From Tautonia plasticadhaerens (lineage in GTDB: Bacteria > Planctomycetota > Planctomycetia > Isosphaerales > Isosphaeraceae), in the NCBI RefSeq assembly GCF_007752535.1, contig NZ_CP036426.1:6138001-6202000 (forward strand): a stretch of 64,000 nt of DNA. The letters run 5' to 3'. A program made the position numbers and the translations under genes. The notes beneath the pieces were generated by a model that ran no database searches, was not told the origin of the DNA, and saw nothing but the letters and a program-made list of their open reading frames with translations. Positions 1 to 9,231 of this stretch are shown in pieces; position 1 is the stretch's first letter, and the number at the start of each line of letters is the position of its first letter.

Positions 1-660
1 CAGCGAGGAGGCCTCGGGGAGGCTGCAACAGACCATGTCGATTCCGCCGGACATCAGGGCATCGAGCGAAGGCCCGGCGCCGTTGATCGGGATCCAGAGG
101 ACGTCGTCGGCCCGGAGGCCTTCGGCGTCGAGCCAGCCGGCGAGGCTCACGTGCCAGATGCCCCCCTGGGCGGTGCCCGAGGCCTTGAGGGACCTCGGTG
201 CCTCGGCGACCGCCGCCCGGACATCCGAGATCGAGCCCCAGGGGGAATCGGCCGGGACGAAGAGGGCCGCGGCGTCCTGGTTCAGGAGCATGACGGGGCG
301 GAAGTCGTCGGGCCCGATGTTCGTGAGCCCCCGCCAGTGGAGCATGTTCAACTCCACAGTGATCATCGTGATCGAGTGGCCGTCCGGCGGCGCCAACGCC
401 CCCCGGGTGTGTCCGGTGACCCCGGACCCCCCGGTCGCGTTCACCACGTTGACCGGGACGCCGAGATCCTGCTCCAGCATCGCGGCCACCTTGCGGGAGA
501 CGGTGTCCGTCCCCCCCCCGGCAGACCAGGGACAGATGAGCATGATCGGCCGGTCCGGGAATCGCTCCTCGCCGGAGCATCCGGCGAGGACGACCGCGGT
601 CGATGCCAGGATCAGCGGCAGGAGCCGCCCCGGGGGTCGGATCGAGCGGGATCGGATCAT
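1..660 (-). CDS. TctC/Bug-type substrate-binding lipoprotein (3' end cut by window edge)
   Basis: Reading the minus strand from an ATG at 658-660 gives an open frame that runs off the left edge of the window, so only about the first 220 residues are visible. It opens with a basic n-region, a hydrophobic stretch and a lipobox (VVLAGC), which marks a periplasmic lipoprotein. The following sequence FPDRPIMLICPWSAGGGTD is the typical start of tripartite tricarboxylate transporter (TctC/Bug) solute-binding proteins. Further family-like segments follow, such as a GGSGVTGHTRGA loop and a KASGTAQGGIWH segment. Such proteins bind small carboxylates and hand them to a TctA/TctB membrane pair; whether that pair lies to the left cannot be seen. 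The family call is strong, the ligand is unknown. Confidence 0.85.
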   Translation of the reverse strand, partial: MIRSRSIRPPGRLLPLILASTAVVLAGCSGEERFPDRPIMLICPWSAGGGTDTVSRKVAAMLEQDLGVPVNVVNATGGSGVTGHTRGALAPPDGHSITMITVELNMLHWRGLTNIGPDDFRPVMLLNQDAAALFVPADSPWGSISDVRAAVAEAPRSLKASGTAQGGIWHVSLAGWLDAEGLRADDVLWIPINGAGPSLDALMSGGIDMVCCSLPEASSL

Positions 661-853
661 CGTCGCCCCGGGGGAACTCGTCGACGAGGGCCGGGTCGCC
701 CATGCGGCGATGCCAGGCAACAAACGGATACACGCGAATCCGGGCAGGGCACGGCGGCGGGGAGGGTCGCCTCGCATCGGGAACTCGGCCTCAACGATAG
801 GCGGTCATCGGCATCGGGGAAAGGGCCCGGCCGTCGAGACCGCCGGATCCGGC

Positions 854-1222
854 TCAAAGCGGTTGTTGGAGGTGGAGGAAGACGCTGTAGACGACCACCC
901 CCGAGGCGGCGAGGATCCCGACTCGGAGCACGAACTTGCCGCGCCCCGGCTTGATCCGCTCGACCAGTTCCGCGATGACCACGACCGCGGCGATCAGCCC
1001 GAATTTGTACGCGACGAGCCCCGCGATGTTGAATCGCATGTAGAACCACGCGGCGATCGGGTTCGACTCGACGAATTGCGGGCCCCGATGCAGCAGGGCG
1101 GTGGTCAGCAGGATATCCAGGATGCTCACCAGCAGCAGCCAGGAAATCTCGGACTCCAGGAGCAGGCTCCGGCCATGCCAGGGCTGCTCGCCGCCGGATC
1201 GGGGGCCGTCGGAATCGTTCAT
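854..1222 (-). CDS. DUF5658-like small membrane protein
   Basis: This 122-residue protein starts at the ATG at 1220-1222 (MNDSDGPRSG). The frame stays open 33 codons further upstream, but that extension looks like non-coding Arg/Ser-rich sequence. There are three clear hydrophobic segments: about 28-45 (WLLLVSILDILLTTALL), 65-85 (IAGLVAYKFGLIAAVVVIAE) and 98-116. The motif LDILLTTALLH followed by ESNPIAAWF matches my recollection of DUF5658 proteins, which carry an E/ANP motif between the first two helices. Function is unknown. It is divergent from the TPR gene at 1400 and on the same strand as the TctC-like gene, with 193 bp between them. Confidence 0.7.
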   Translation of the reverse strand: MNDSDGPRSGGEQPWHGRSLLLESEISWLLLVSILDILLTTALLHRGPQFVESNPIAAWFYMRFNIAGLVAYKFGLIAAVVVIAELVERIKPGRGKFVLRVGILAASGVVVYSVFLHLQQPL

Positions 1223-1399
1223 TCGAGATCGAATCCCCTGCTCGAACCGGGAGGATGCCCGCCCACAGAGGATGACCGCTCGGCTCGCGGGACGCAACGA
1301 GCCGGCGGCCTCGATTGACATTGGGGCCGATCACCCCGTAGCGTGAGATTCTCACGCCCGAGCGGGAGCCAATGCGCCGTGCCGGTTGGAGGAGCCTCG

Positions 1400-1729
1400 A
1401 TGGCAGATTCCCGGAAGTCCGCCCGCCGCCTGGCACTCGAAGAAAGCCTGGCGGCCGACCCGACCGACGCCTTCCTCCGCTACGGCCTGGCGATGCAATG
1501 CCTCCGAGACGGCGAGGTCGAGGAGGGCAGACGCATGCTCGAGTCCCTGATCGCCGATCATCCCGACGATCAGGTGCCTGCGTACCAGCAGCTCGGCCAG
1601 TCGTACATGGACGAGGGGGACGCCGATCGGGCCCGGATCTGGTTCACCCTGGGGATTGCCCGGGCCCAGTCCGTCGGCGACCTGAAGGCGGCCGGCGAGA
1701 TGCAAGGATTCCTCGAATTGTTCGGCTGA
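1400..1729 (+). CDS. Short TPR-repeat protein
   Basis: This 109-residue protein starts at the ATG at 1400, with a GGAGG ribosome site about 10 bases upstream. It consists of two or three tetratricopeptide-like helix pairs: LEESLAADPTDAFLRYGLAM, then GRRMLESLIADHPDDQVPAYQQLGQSY, then GDADRARIWFTLGIARAQ. It has no signal peptide or membrane segment, so it is cytoplasmic and probably a protein-protein contact module. Only 11 bp separate its stop from the alcohol dehydrogenase ATG, so the two are likely co-transcribed. No specific partner can be deduced. Confidence 0.8.
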   Translation: MADSRKSARRLALEESLAADPTDAFLRYGLAMQCLRDGEVEEGRRMLESLIADHPDDQVPAYQQLGQSYMDEGDADRARIWFTLGIARAQSVGDLKAAGEMQGFLELFG

Positions 1730-1740
1730 GGACTTTGGAA

Positions 1741-2895
1741 ATGCCGGGCGGTCCCGACGCGATCTCGACGTTCACCTTCCCGAACCGCATCCGATTCGGG
1801 GCGGGGGCGATCGGGGAATTGCCCCCGGAACTCGAACGGCTGGGGGTGCATCGACCGCTCGTCGTCACGGATGCCGGCCTCGTCGCCTCCGGCCTTCTGG
1901 GAGCGACCCTGGCACGCATCCCGGCAATCACGGTTTTCGACGGAGTCCACCCCAACCCGACCGAACGGGACGTCGCCGATGCCATGGCAGTCTACAGAGA
2001 GGCCGGTTGCGACGGCATCGTCGGGTTCGGGGGCGGTAGCCCGATCGACGCCGCCAAGGCGGTCCGGCTGCTCGCGACCCACCCCGGCCGGCTCGCCGAC
2101 TACGACGTGACGACCGGAGGCTCGGACCGGATCCGCCCCGACCTGCCGCCAATGATCGCCGTTCCGACGACGGCCGGTACTGGGTCCGAGGTCGGCCGAG
2201 GCGCGTTGATCCAACTCCCCCAGACCGGCAGGAAGACGGCCGTGTTGAGCCCCTTTCTCCTGCCGAGCGTCGCGATCTGCGACCCCGAACTGACCCTCGG
2301 TCTCCCCCCCGCGCTGACCGCGGGGACCGGGATGGATGCGCTGACCCACTGCGTCGAGAGCTTCCTCTCGACCAGCTACCACCCGATCTGCGACGGGATC
2401 TCCCTGGAAGGGCTCCGCCTGATCGCCAGGGGGCTGGAATCGAGCGTCTCTGACGGCTCCGACCGGGCCGCCCGGGCCTCGATGATGATGGGGGCGCTGC
2501 TCGGCGGGATCAGCTTCCACAAGGGGCTCGGCGTGATCCACTCGCTGTCGCATGCCCTGGGATCGGAGGGCCGGGGCCATCACGGCACGCTCAACGCGAT
2601 CCTCCTGCCGCACGCCCTCCGATTCAATCTCGGGGCCGCCAGGGAGAGGATGGGCCTGTTGGCGGCCCAGATGGGCCTGGGACGGAACGGGGACGGGCCG
2701 GGCCATCTGATCACGCTGACCGAAATCCTGCTGGCCCGGCTCCCCCTGCCCCGACGCCTCGGGGACGTCGAGGGGATCGATCGGGATCGGATCGGTATTT
2801 ATGCCCGACTCGCGATGGAGGACCACTGCCACCGGAACAATCCCCGACCGTGCGACGAGGAGTCCCTTGCCGCACTGCTCGAAGACGCCTGGTGA
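1741..2895 (+). CDS. Iron-containing (group III) alcohol dehydrogenase
   Basis: This 384-residue enzyme oxidises an alcohol or reduces an aldehyde with NAD(P). It has the fold of the FucO/PduQ/maleylacetate-reductase superfamily, and its length is normal for the family. The Rossmann half contains the GFGGGSPIDAAKA nucleotide loop and the PTTAGTGSEV signature. The metal ligands of the iron-ADH family are all present: Asp199 and His203 (GMDALTHCVE), His267 (VIHSLSHALG) and His281 (HHGTLNAILLPH). It has no export signal. It follows the small TPR gene closely, and a strong hairpin lies just after the stop. The substrate cannot be read from the sequence. Confidence 0.93.
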   Translation: MPGGPDAISTFTFPNRIRFGAGAIGELPPELERLGVHRPLVVTDAGLVASGLLGATLARIPAITVFDGVHPNPTERDVADAMAVYREAGCDGIVGFGGGSPIDAAKAVRLLATHPGRLADYDVTTGGSDRIRPDLPPMIAVPTTAGTGSEVGRGALIQLPQTGRKTAVLSPFLLPSVAICDPELTLGLPPALTAGTGMDALTHCVESFLSTSYHPICDGISLEGLRLIARGLESSVSDGSDRAARASMMMGALLGGISFHKGLGVIHSLSHALGSEGRGHHGTLNAILLPHALRFNLGAARERMGLLAAQMGLGRNGDGPGHLITLTEILLARLPLPRRLGDVEGIDRDRIGIYARLAMEDHCHRNNPRPCDEESLAALLEDAW

Positions 2896-2897
2896 GT

Positions 2898-2932
2898 CGT
2901 CCCCGGCGGGCCCCATCGGCCTGCCGGGGACG
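2898..2932. terminator. Hairpin between convergent genes
   Basis: A perfect 10-bp inverted repeat (CGTCCCCGGC at 2898-2907, GCCGGGGACG at 2923-2932) encloses a 15-base loop. It sits 3 bases after the alcohol dehydrogenase stop and 24 bases before the stop of the convergent DUF1559 gene, so it can serve as a two-way terminator. There is no T-tract. Confidence 0.55.
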
Positions 2933-2955
2933 ATCGGAACACGCGATGAGTCCGA

Positions 2956-3972
2956 TCAGTACTGATCGGCGCTGATGACCTCGCCCGCCTTGATCGTATT
3001 CAGGGCGATCCAGATCGGGTGGGCGATCGTCTCCTTGAGGAATCGGACCGAGCCGTCGCCGAGGACGACATTCACACCCCCGGGATGCCGGCTCCTCGAG
3101 GCGGCGAAGGCTTCGCTATCGCCCGCGTCGCCGTTACAAGGAAGTTGTGGTTCGTTGACGCAGAAGATCGGCTGGTTGAGGAAGTCGCCGCCGTCGGTCC
3201 GGAGGCCGAGGTAATCGGTGTACTTGTTCGGCGAGTACCGGGTCATGAACGATCCGCCGCCCGGGACGCTCGACCACATGACTCCCCTCACGTCATAGAG
3301 GTCCCCCTGGACGACCTCCGAGATGAAGACGGTGTTGCTGGTCCCGTCTCGGATCTCAGCCAGTCGGACGGTCTTGTGACCGAAGGCCGACTGCACGAAG
3401 CGCTGCGTTCCGAGATCTCGCTGCCTCCAGTTGGTGTTGCCCCAGCTCACCGCGTAGTTTCCCTTGGTGAACACCGGGCCGCTGAGCAGGCCACCCTGGT
3501 ACTGGGGGGTGATCTGGAAGAGACGTTGCTCGTCGCTCGGGCACTGGAAGACGGCGACCTTGGTCGCGGAGACCGTACTATTGGCGAAGAACCCGAGGGC
3601 CGGATTCAACCCCGAGCCGGGGATCCCCTCGGCCCCCAGCTCGAAGTTGAAGGCGTCGTACAGGTTCTGCTGCTCGAACTGGGGGAGCATGAGCACGAAC
3701 CACGGGGTATTGGGCGTCCCCGAGAAAATCGTGGGGAAGGTCGGCCCCGGCGGCCCAGCCCTCCAGATGCGTCCGGGGGCCAGACATCCGTGAACGTCAT
3801 TGTAATTGTGCAACGCAAGCCCAAGCTGCTTCAGATGATTCGTGCATTGGGCGCGGCGGGCGGCCTCCCGAGCCGCCTGGACTGCGGGGAGCAGCAACGC
3901 GATGAGCACCCCGATGATTGCGATGACGACGAGCAGCTCGATCAGGGTGAAGCCTCGACGAGAACGGACCAT
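2956..3972 (-). CDS. DUF1559 protein with prepilin-type N-terminus
   Basis: The ATG at 3970-3972 is preceded by a GAGGAGGAG ribosome site. It gives a 338-residue protein starting with the type IV prepilin signal RRGFTLIELLVVIAIIGVL, where cleavage is expected between Gly and Phe by a PilD-like peptidase, followed by a long hydrophobic helix. The rest is the DUF1559 (SBP_bac_10) domain: a CTNHLKQLGLALHNYND segment and the C-terminal signature HPGGVNVVLGDGSVRFLKETI. Planctomycetes carry tens to hundreds of copies of this family, which is thought to form pseudopilin-like surface or envelope components; the exact role is not established. It is convergent with the alcohol dehydrogenase gene. Confidence 0.93.
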   Translation of the reverse strand: MVRSRRGFTLIELLVVIAIIGVLIALLLPAVQAAREAARRAQCTNHLKQLGLALHNYNDVHGCLAPGRIWRAGPPGPTFPTIFSGTPNTPWFVLMLPQFEQQNLYDAFNFELGAEGIPGSGLNPALGFFANSTVSATKVAVFQCPSDEQRLFQITPQYQGGLLSGPVFTKGNYAVSWGNTNWRQRDLGTQRFVQSAFGHKTVRLAEIRDGTSNTVFISEVVQGDLYDVRGVMWSSVPGGGSFMTRYSPNKYTDYLGLRTDGGDFLNQPIFCVNEPQLPCNGDAGDSEAFAASRSRHPGGVNVVLGDGSVRFLKETIAHPIWIALNTIKAGEVISADQY

Positions 3973-4507
3973 GGGCGCAATCTCCTCCTCAAACGGGAGC
4001 AACACGGGCTCGGACGTGTCCGGTACCTGACTCTTATGCGAGGCGAGTCTGCCGTCGAGACGAACGTCGGAACGGCCAGGTGCGATCGATCGTAATCGAC
4101 GCGTCCACGGGAGGCGAGCGTAATCCATGGAATCTCGACATCCTGAATCGGCACACGCGCTCGTCCAGGATGGATCCGGTGAACAGCTCCCCCGATCCTC
4201 CGAGCCGGGTGCATCCTTCGGCCGTTTCGAGGGGGGACTTCCTCCGTAAATCTCGCGAGACCTCGGGGGCTGGCGGCCCGATCGGCACCCAACCCGTGCC
4301 CGGATCTGTTGGGATCGTCGCGGGCTCGACCGCGACGTCGTCCGGGCTGGTATGATGGATTCCAATACAGGACTGATCGAGCGTGCCGAGGGGCGGAATC
4401 GGGATTCCCAACGGCCCCGAATGGTGACAGATGGGCGGGTCGCGCCGAGTTCGGCTCCGGCAACGAGCGGGCTGGTGGGCGATCGCCACAACCGTTTGCG
4501 GAGCAGG
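3973..4507. other. Divergent intergenic region (DUF1559 / ECF sigma)
   Basis: About 535 bp lie between the divergent DUF1559 and sigma-factor starts. Frames remain open across it on both strands, but the translations are Arg/Pro/Ser-rich and match no family, so I read it as non-coding control DNA. Apart from the possible promoter at 4327-4356 nothing specific was found. Confidence 0.5.
4327..4356 (+). promoter_or_regulatory. Possible extended -10 promoter for the ECF sigma gene
   Basis: TGGTATGAT (4348-4356) is an extended -10 element. A weak -35 (TCGACC, 4327-4332) lies 18 bases upstream. It is about 150 bases before the preferred start at 4508. If this is the promoter, the in-frame ATGs at 4352 and 4355 lie in the -10 itself and cannot be used, which supports the shorter protein. 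Confidence 0.35.
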
Positions 4508-5134
4508 ATGATGCTCGACCCCCAGTCCGAGCCTGACGGCCGGCTGTCCCTCCTCGATTGCGCCAGGACGGGCGACGTCGAGGCGCTCGGAAGGCTCCTT
4601 GAGCTGTACCGCGACGACCTCGCGATGCTCGCCCGTTACCAGGTCGGGGCCCGGCTCCGGGGCAAGGTTGACCCCTCGGATCTGGTCCAGGAGACGTTCC
4701 TCGAGGCCCATCGCGATTTCAATCAGTTCCGGGGGGCGACCGAGCGCGAATTCGCCGCCTGGCTCAGGCGTATCCTCGCCGCCAACCTCGCCAACCTGAT
4801 CCGGCACTACTTCGGGACGCAGCGGAGGGACATGAACCTGGAACGCGAGTTGATCGACTCGTTCAGCGAGCTCTCCCGGATCTCCGACCGCGGCCTGATG
4901 GCCCGGCAGGAGACCCCCAGCCAGCATGCCTCCCGGAGGGAGCAGGCCGTCATCCTCGCCGATGCCCTCCGGGACCTGAGCGAGGACTACCGGGAGGTGA
5001 TCGTGCTCCGACACCTGGAGGGCCTGAGCTTCCCCGAGATCGCTCGACGTATGGACCGGTCGGAAGACAGCGTCAAGAAGCTCTGGGCCCGGGCCCTGGC
5101 CCGATTGCGGCGGGGGATGAAGGCGACCCCCTGA
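4508..5134 (+). CDS. ECF-subfamily RNA polymerase sigma factor (planctomycete type)
   Basis: From the ATG at 4508 (a second ATG follows at 4511; GGAG at 4500-4503) this is a 208-residue sigma-70 family protein. Region 2 contains the core-binding and -10 recognition segment DPSDLVQETFLEAHRDFNQF followed by a WLRRILAANLANLIRHY helix. Region 4 is a helix-turn-helix with DYREVIVLRHLEGLSFPEIA and SEDSVKKLWARALARLR. The spacing and motif style match the planctomycete-specific family I know as TIGR02984. The frame is open 52 codons further upstream, but that part is low-complexity and probably untranslated. No anti-sigma gene is adjacent; queC follows 104 bp downstream and is probably unrelated. Confidence 0.9.
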   Translation: MMLDPQSEPDGRLSLLDCARTGDVEALGRLLELYRDDLAMLARYQVGARLRGKVDPSDLVQETFLEAHRDFNQFRGATEREFAAWLRRILAANLANLIRHYFGTQRRDMNLERELIDSFSELSRISDRGLMARQETPSQHASRREQAVILADALRDLSEDYREVIVLRHLEGLSFPEIARRMDRSEDSVKKLWARALARLRRGMKATP

Positions 5135-5238
5135 GCAGCTCCGCTCCCCGACCTTGCGGCCACGGATCGTTCGAACGACCATGGGATGCGATGTGATCGT
5201 GTCTGGGCACCGTGCCCGCCGAGCGAGGCGGAGGGATC

Positions 5239-5961
5239 ATGAGTCAGCGACCGAAGGGCGTCGTCCTGCTGAGCGGCGGGCTGGATTCGTCGACAGTGCT
5301 CGCGGAATGCATCGCCTCCGGGTACGAGCCGTATGCCTTGACCGTCCTCTACGGGCAGCGACACGCCGTCGAGCGGGAGGCGGCCCGGAGGATCGCCGGG
5401 GCGTTGGGGGTCGCCCGACACGTCGAGATGCCCATCGACCTCCGAGGTTTCGGCGGCAGCGCCCTCACCGACGAGATCGAGGTTCCCAAGGATCGGTCCG
5501 GAGAGACGATGGCGTCGGGGATCCCGATCACCTACGTCCCGGCCCGCAACACCGTCTTCCTCTCGCTCGCGCTGGCCTGGGCCGAGTCGCTCGGCGCGTT
5601 CGACCTGTTCCTCGGCGTCAACTGCGTCGACTACTCGGGCTATCCCGATTGCCGCCCCGAATTCCTGCTCGCCTTCGAGAGATTGGCCATGCTCGCCACC
5701 AAGGCGGGCGTCGAGGGCGCCGGGCGCTATACGATCCACGCCCCGCTGCTGACGATGACCAAGGAGCAGATCATCCGACGGGGGATCGAGCTGGGCGTCG
5801 ATTACGGCATGACCCACAGTTGCTACGACCCCGACGACAGGGGGCGGGCATGTGGCCGGTGCGACTCCTGCCGCCTCCGGCTCGACGCGTTCGGGCGGCT
5901 CGGGATGGATGATCCGGCCCCTTACTCCCCGACCGCGTCGAGGGGCTCGACCGGGTCATAG
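5239..5961 (+). CDS. queC: 7-cyano-7-deazaguanine synthase QueC
   Basis: QueC converts 7-carboxy-7-deazaguanine to preQ0 using ATP and ammonia, in the pathway to queuosine in tRNA. The 240-residue protein starts at the ATG at 5239 behind GGCGGAGGG. It opens with the PP-loop [10 protein letters not shown] and contains the family segments [22 protein letters not shown] and [17 protein letters not shown]. The zinc site near the C-terminus is complete: Cys195, Cys205, Cys208 and Cys211 (CGRCDSC). Length is normal. No queD, queE or queF gene is adjacent, so the pathway is dispersed. The convergent neighbour ends 55 bp downstream. Confidence 0.96.
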   Translation: MSQRPKGVVLLSGGLDSSTVLAECIASGYEPYALTVLYGQRHAVEREAARRIAGALGVARHVEMPIDLRGFGGSALTDEIEVPKDRSGETMASGIPITYVPARNTVFLSLALAWAESLGAFDLFLGVNCVDYSGYPDCRPEFLLAFERLAMLATKAGVEGAGRYTIHAPLLTMTKEQIIRRGIELGVDYGMTHSCYDPDDRGRACGRCDSCRLRLDAFGRLGMDDPAPYSPTASRGSTGS

Positions 5962-6016
5962 CTCGAACCCTCGACGGCGATCGACGCGAGTCACTCGACC
6001 CGATCGGGGCGAGCGA

Positions 6017-7030
6017 TCAGTCGTAGACCCACTCATAAGCGGGGGTCTTCAGGCGGATTTCCCGCTCCCGACGGTCGAATTCGTCGCCCGGCGTGTCGAA
6101 GTCGATTCGCAGGGTCTTGTACCTCACGTCCTGGGCCCCGTCTTCGCCCTGGGTGATCTGCAGGCCGTCCGAGAGCCCCCGGACGAAGACCTTGAGCGAG
6201 TCGGAACGGGCGATCTCCTCGTCGAGGACCCAGAATGCGACGCCGAGGACGGCCTCATCGACCTCGTCTTCCTCGCTGGGGGGGATCATCCCCGTGACCC
6301 GGACCGCCCCCAGCAACGGGGCGCCGACGACGGACGCCGCCCCGGCCGCGGTCGGGCTGGTGTGTTCCCGGACACGGACGACCTCGACGGCCTGAGGCAA
6401 GACGACGTCGGGGGATCGCTGACCGTCGTCGGTCTCCAGGAAGAACTGCGGGACGAACATCCGGGGCTTCCCGGAGCGGTTGACGACCCGGTAGTAGAGG
6501 TACAGTACGGTGCGCCGACCGAGGTTCGGGATGTCGATCGTCCGGGTCCGCAGGGGTTTGAAGGCGAAGTCGAGGACCCAGACCCCTTCCCGGAGCGCGG
6601 AATCCGCGGTCGCCGAGCCGGATTGCTGACCGGCGATCGACTCTCCCTCCTCGAAGACCCCCTGGACTTGGCCGAGGGTGAGCGTACCCTCGAGGCCCTG
6701 ATCGTCGTCGGCCAGGATGGTCCCGGTGGCGCCCGAATTCTGACCGGTGACCTGGTCGCCGATCTTGAAATTGGCCTGCTGCTCTCGGTAGTCGACCTGA
6801 GGGGCCTTGTCGCGTGGGAGTGGGGTCGCGTCGATCACCGTCTCATTCACCCGGGGGCTGCGCCGCGGGATCTGGACGGTCGGCAGGGTCTGGTCCAGGG
6901 TGAATTCGGGGATCGGCGCCGGACCGGAGTCCTGAGCGAAACCGTGGGAGGGCCCGACCGGGCCACCGAGGCAAACACCGAGCACGGCCACCAGGCGAAC
7001 GGTATGTCGCACGGAGGGCACCTCCCGCAA
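6017..7030 (-). CDS. Secreted protein of unknown function
   Basis: This 337-residue protein starts at 7030 with a signal peptide (VRLVAVLGVCLGG, probable cleavage after GFAQ at about residue 33). I do not recognise a full-length family. Residues about 88-135 hold a small beta-rich module with GDQVTGQNSGATGTI, then GTLTLGQVQG and FEEGESIAG, resembling glycine-rich modules in phage structural proteins. The remainder is acidic and beta-rich, with a long segment on hydrophobic alternating residues (TVLYLYYRVVNRSGKPRMF). The only Cys is in the signal peptide. A periplasmic or surface location is likely. It stands alone between convergent queC and the helicase gene upstream. Confidence 0.72.
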   Translation of the reverse strand: MREVPSVRHTVRLVAVLGVCLGGPVGPSHGFAQDSGPAPIPEFTLDQTLPTVQIPRRSPRVNETVIDATPLPRDKAPQVDYREQQANFKIGDQVTGQNSGATGTILADDDQGLEGTLTLGQVQGVFEEGESIAGQQSGSATADSALREGVWVLDFAFKPLRTRTIDIPNLGRRTVLYLYYRVVNRSGKPRMFVPQFFLETDDGQRSPDVVLPQAVEVVRVREHTSPTAAGAASVVGAPLLGAVRVTGMIPPSEEDEVDEAVLGVAFWVLDEEIARSDSLKVFVRGLSDGLQITQGEDGAQDVRYKTLRIDFDTPGDEFDRREREIRLKTPAYEWVYD

Positions 7031-7265
7031 CGAGGATCGACGGATAGAGGGTCGGATTCGGGCGCGCAGGGACAGGGAGGTCTATCGACGTGAGTTTCCG
7101 AATTCTACCCTCGGGTTTGCACTTACGTCAAGCGGAAGCGGTGTCACCGGGAACGCTTCGGGGGGATGGGCCGCCCTTCAGGGAACGGAGTGCCCTGGTC
7201 GGCGGGGCACCCCCGCGAGCTTACGGAAAGGCTCGTGGGTGGGCCCGGGATCGAGGGTTCCACGA

Positions 7266-8987
7266 TCAATCCGCGGGTCGGACCGTCACCTTGCGGCCCT
7301 TGATCGTGCTGGCCCGGAGGGCGGCGACGACCTCCTGGGCGACGTCTTCGGGCACCTCGACGAAGGAGAAGCGGTCGGCGATCTCGATCGCGCCGATCAT
7401 CTTCCCGCTGATGCCGGCCTCGTTGGCGATCGCGCCGACGAGATCTCCCGGACGGACCCCCGCCTCGCGGCCCGCCCCGATGAAGAGTCGGGCAACCCCT
7501 CCGCCGAACCCGGCCGTCGGGGCGACGTCCTTCCTCGGCGGGCGATCCCGGGCCGGCCCGTCCCCCTTCGGCCCTCGGGCGGGGCGTCGCTCCCGCTCCC
7601 GGGTCGGGCGTTCGGCCCGGGGGGCGATCTTGGGGATCTCCTGCTCGTCTTCGCCGTCGTTGCCCAGGGCGTCATGCGCGAGTTTCACCGCGGCGAGCGT
7701 CACCGCCATGATGTCGAATTCGCCGGTCAACGACTCGACGACGACGCGGAACCGGTCCAGGTCGCCGCCGATCAAGGTCTCCCGTACGGCGGCCTGGGTC
7801 AGGTCGAGCCTCCGGGAGCGGACGTCGGCCACCGTGGGGACCTGGGCGAGCTCGATCTTCCGCTTGGTGACCCGCTCGAAGTTCTGGAGCAGTCGGTGCT
7901 CCCTCGGCTCTGTGAGGGTGATCGCCACCCCCTCCCGCCCGGCACGCCCGACCCGGCCGATCCGGTGGACGTAGGATTCGACCTCCGTCGGCGGGTCGTA
8001 GTTGACGACGTGCGAGAGGTGCTCGATGTCCAGCCCCCGGGCGGCGACGTCGGTGGCGATCAGCAGGTCGGCGTTCCCCCCCCGGAACTTCTTCATGACC
8101 CGATCACGCTGTTCCTGGGACATGCCCCCGTGCAACGCCTCGGCCCGATACCCCCGGGAGTTGAGCGTCTCGGCCAACTGGTCGACCTCGTCCCGCCTCC
8201 GGCAGAAGATGATGGCCGAGGTCGGGTTCTCCAGGTCGAGTACCCGGCCGAGCGCGGCGATCTTGTAGGCCCTCGGCACGACGTAGGCCACCTGGCGGAC
8301 CTTGGGGACGGCCCCGGCCGGCAGTTTCTCCTTGGCGATCGTGATCTGGACCGGGTCCCTGAGGTGCCGCTTGGCGATGGCGGCGATCCGGGGGGGCATC
8401 GTCGCGGAGAAGAGGACCGTCTGCCGCTGGTCGGGCGTGGCGGAGAGGATCGCCTCGATGTCGTCGGCGAAGCCCATGTCGAGCATCTCGTCGGCCTCGT
8501 CGAGCACGACGGTCGCCACCCCCTCCAGCGGCATCGTCCTCCGCTTGATGTGGTCGAGGGCGCGACCCGGGGTCGCCACCACGACGTCGACCCCCCGGTC
8601 CAGCGCCCGGAGCTGGGGCCCGTATGCCTGGCCGCCGTAGATCGCCAGCACGTCGATCCCCAGGGCCTTCCCATAGCGGTGAACCGCCTGGGCCACCTGC
8701 ATGGCCAGTTCCCGGGTCGGGACGAGGACCAGGTTCGTCGGCCTCGGGCGGTCATCCCCCATCAGGGAGAGGCGGTGCAGCAGGGGAAGGGCGAAGGCCG
8801 CGGTCTTCCCCGTCCCGGTGGCCGCCTGGCCGACGAGGTCGCGGCCCTCGATCAGCGATGGGATCGTGGCCCGCTGGATCGGGGTCGGCTCCTCGTAGCC
8901 TAGGGTGGCGAGCGCCTCGACGAGGCGAGGGTCAAGGCCCAGGGAGTCGAAGCCGGGGCTCGCGTCTTCGGGGCGAGGCTCTGCCAT
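7266..8987 (-). CDS. DEAD-box ATP-dependent RNA helicase, DeaD/CsdA type
   Basis: This 573-residue protein unwinds RNA duplexes with ATP, as cold-shock/ribosome-assembly helicases do. The motifs are intact: Q motif (GYEEPTPIQ, Gln38), motif I AATGTGKT (Lys61), PTRELAMQ, the DEAD box at 163-166, LFSATMP, a motif V segment (TDVAARGLDI) and motif VI HRIGRVGRAGR. A linker rich in Arg, Pro and Glu (about 465-500) leads to a C-terminal domain beginning ARLFIGAGREAGVRPGDLVGAI, which fits the DbpA/CsdA RNA-binding domain (PF03880). Upstream, 244 bp separate it from a divergent oxidoreductase. CsdA versus another paralogue cannot be decided from sequence alone. Confidence 0.95.
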   Translation of the reverse strand: MAEPRPEDASPGFDSLGLDPRLVEALATLGYEEPTPIQRATIPSLIEGRDLVGQAATGTGKTAAFALPLLHRLSLMGDDRPRPTNLVLVPTRELAMQVAQAVHRYGKALGIDVLAIYGGQAYGPQLRALDRGVDVVVATPGRALDHIKRRTMPLEGVATVVLDEADEMLDMGFADDIEAILSATPDQRQTVLFSATMPPRIAAIAKRHLRDPVQITIAKEKLPAGAVPKVRQVAYVVPRAYKIAALGRVLDLENPTSAIIFCRRRDEVDQLAETLNSRGYRAEALHGGMSQEQRDRVMKKFRGGNADLLIATDVAARGLDIEHLSHVVNYDPPTEVESYVHRIGRVGRAGREGVAITLTEPREHRLLQNFERVTKRKIELAQVPTVADVRSRRLDLTQAAVRETLIGGDLDRFRVVVESLTGEFDIMAVTLAAVKLAHDALGNDGEDEQEIPKIAPRAERPTRERERRPARGPKGDGPARDRPPRKDVAPTAGFGGGVARLFIGAGREAGVRPGDLVGAIANEAGISGKMIGAIEIADRFSFVEVPEDVAQEVVAALRASTIKGRKVTVRPAD

Positions 8988-9231
8988 CCTGAACGATCCC
9001 TTCGGGTGAATCGGTCCTCGCCCGGGGGCCCGGTCGGGCCGATCCGCGTCAGGCGAATCGGCCAGTCTATCAGGAATGCCGCGGCGACGGAGGGCCAGAA
9101 TCGCGTTTTGTGTTCAGGATCCCCCGGCCCGATTCGCCTGGGACCCTGTCGCGTCCCCGGGACATTGCGGCTAGATTCAGGGCGTCCTTCCCCCTTCGAA
9201 CCCACACCACGATCGAGCTGCGAGGGAATCC

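Noticed and set aside
4352-4507. Extending the ECF sigma factor N-terminally to the ATG at 4352.
   Set aside because: The extra 52 residues are low-complexity, and the ATG overlaps a likely extended -10 element.
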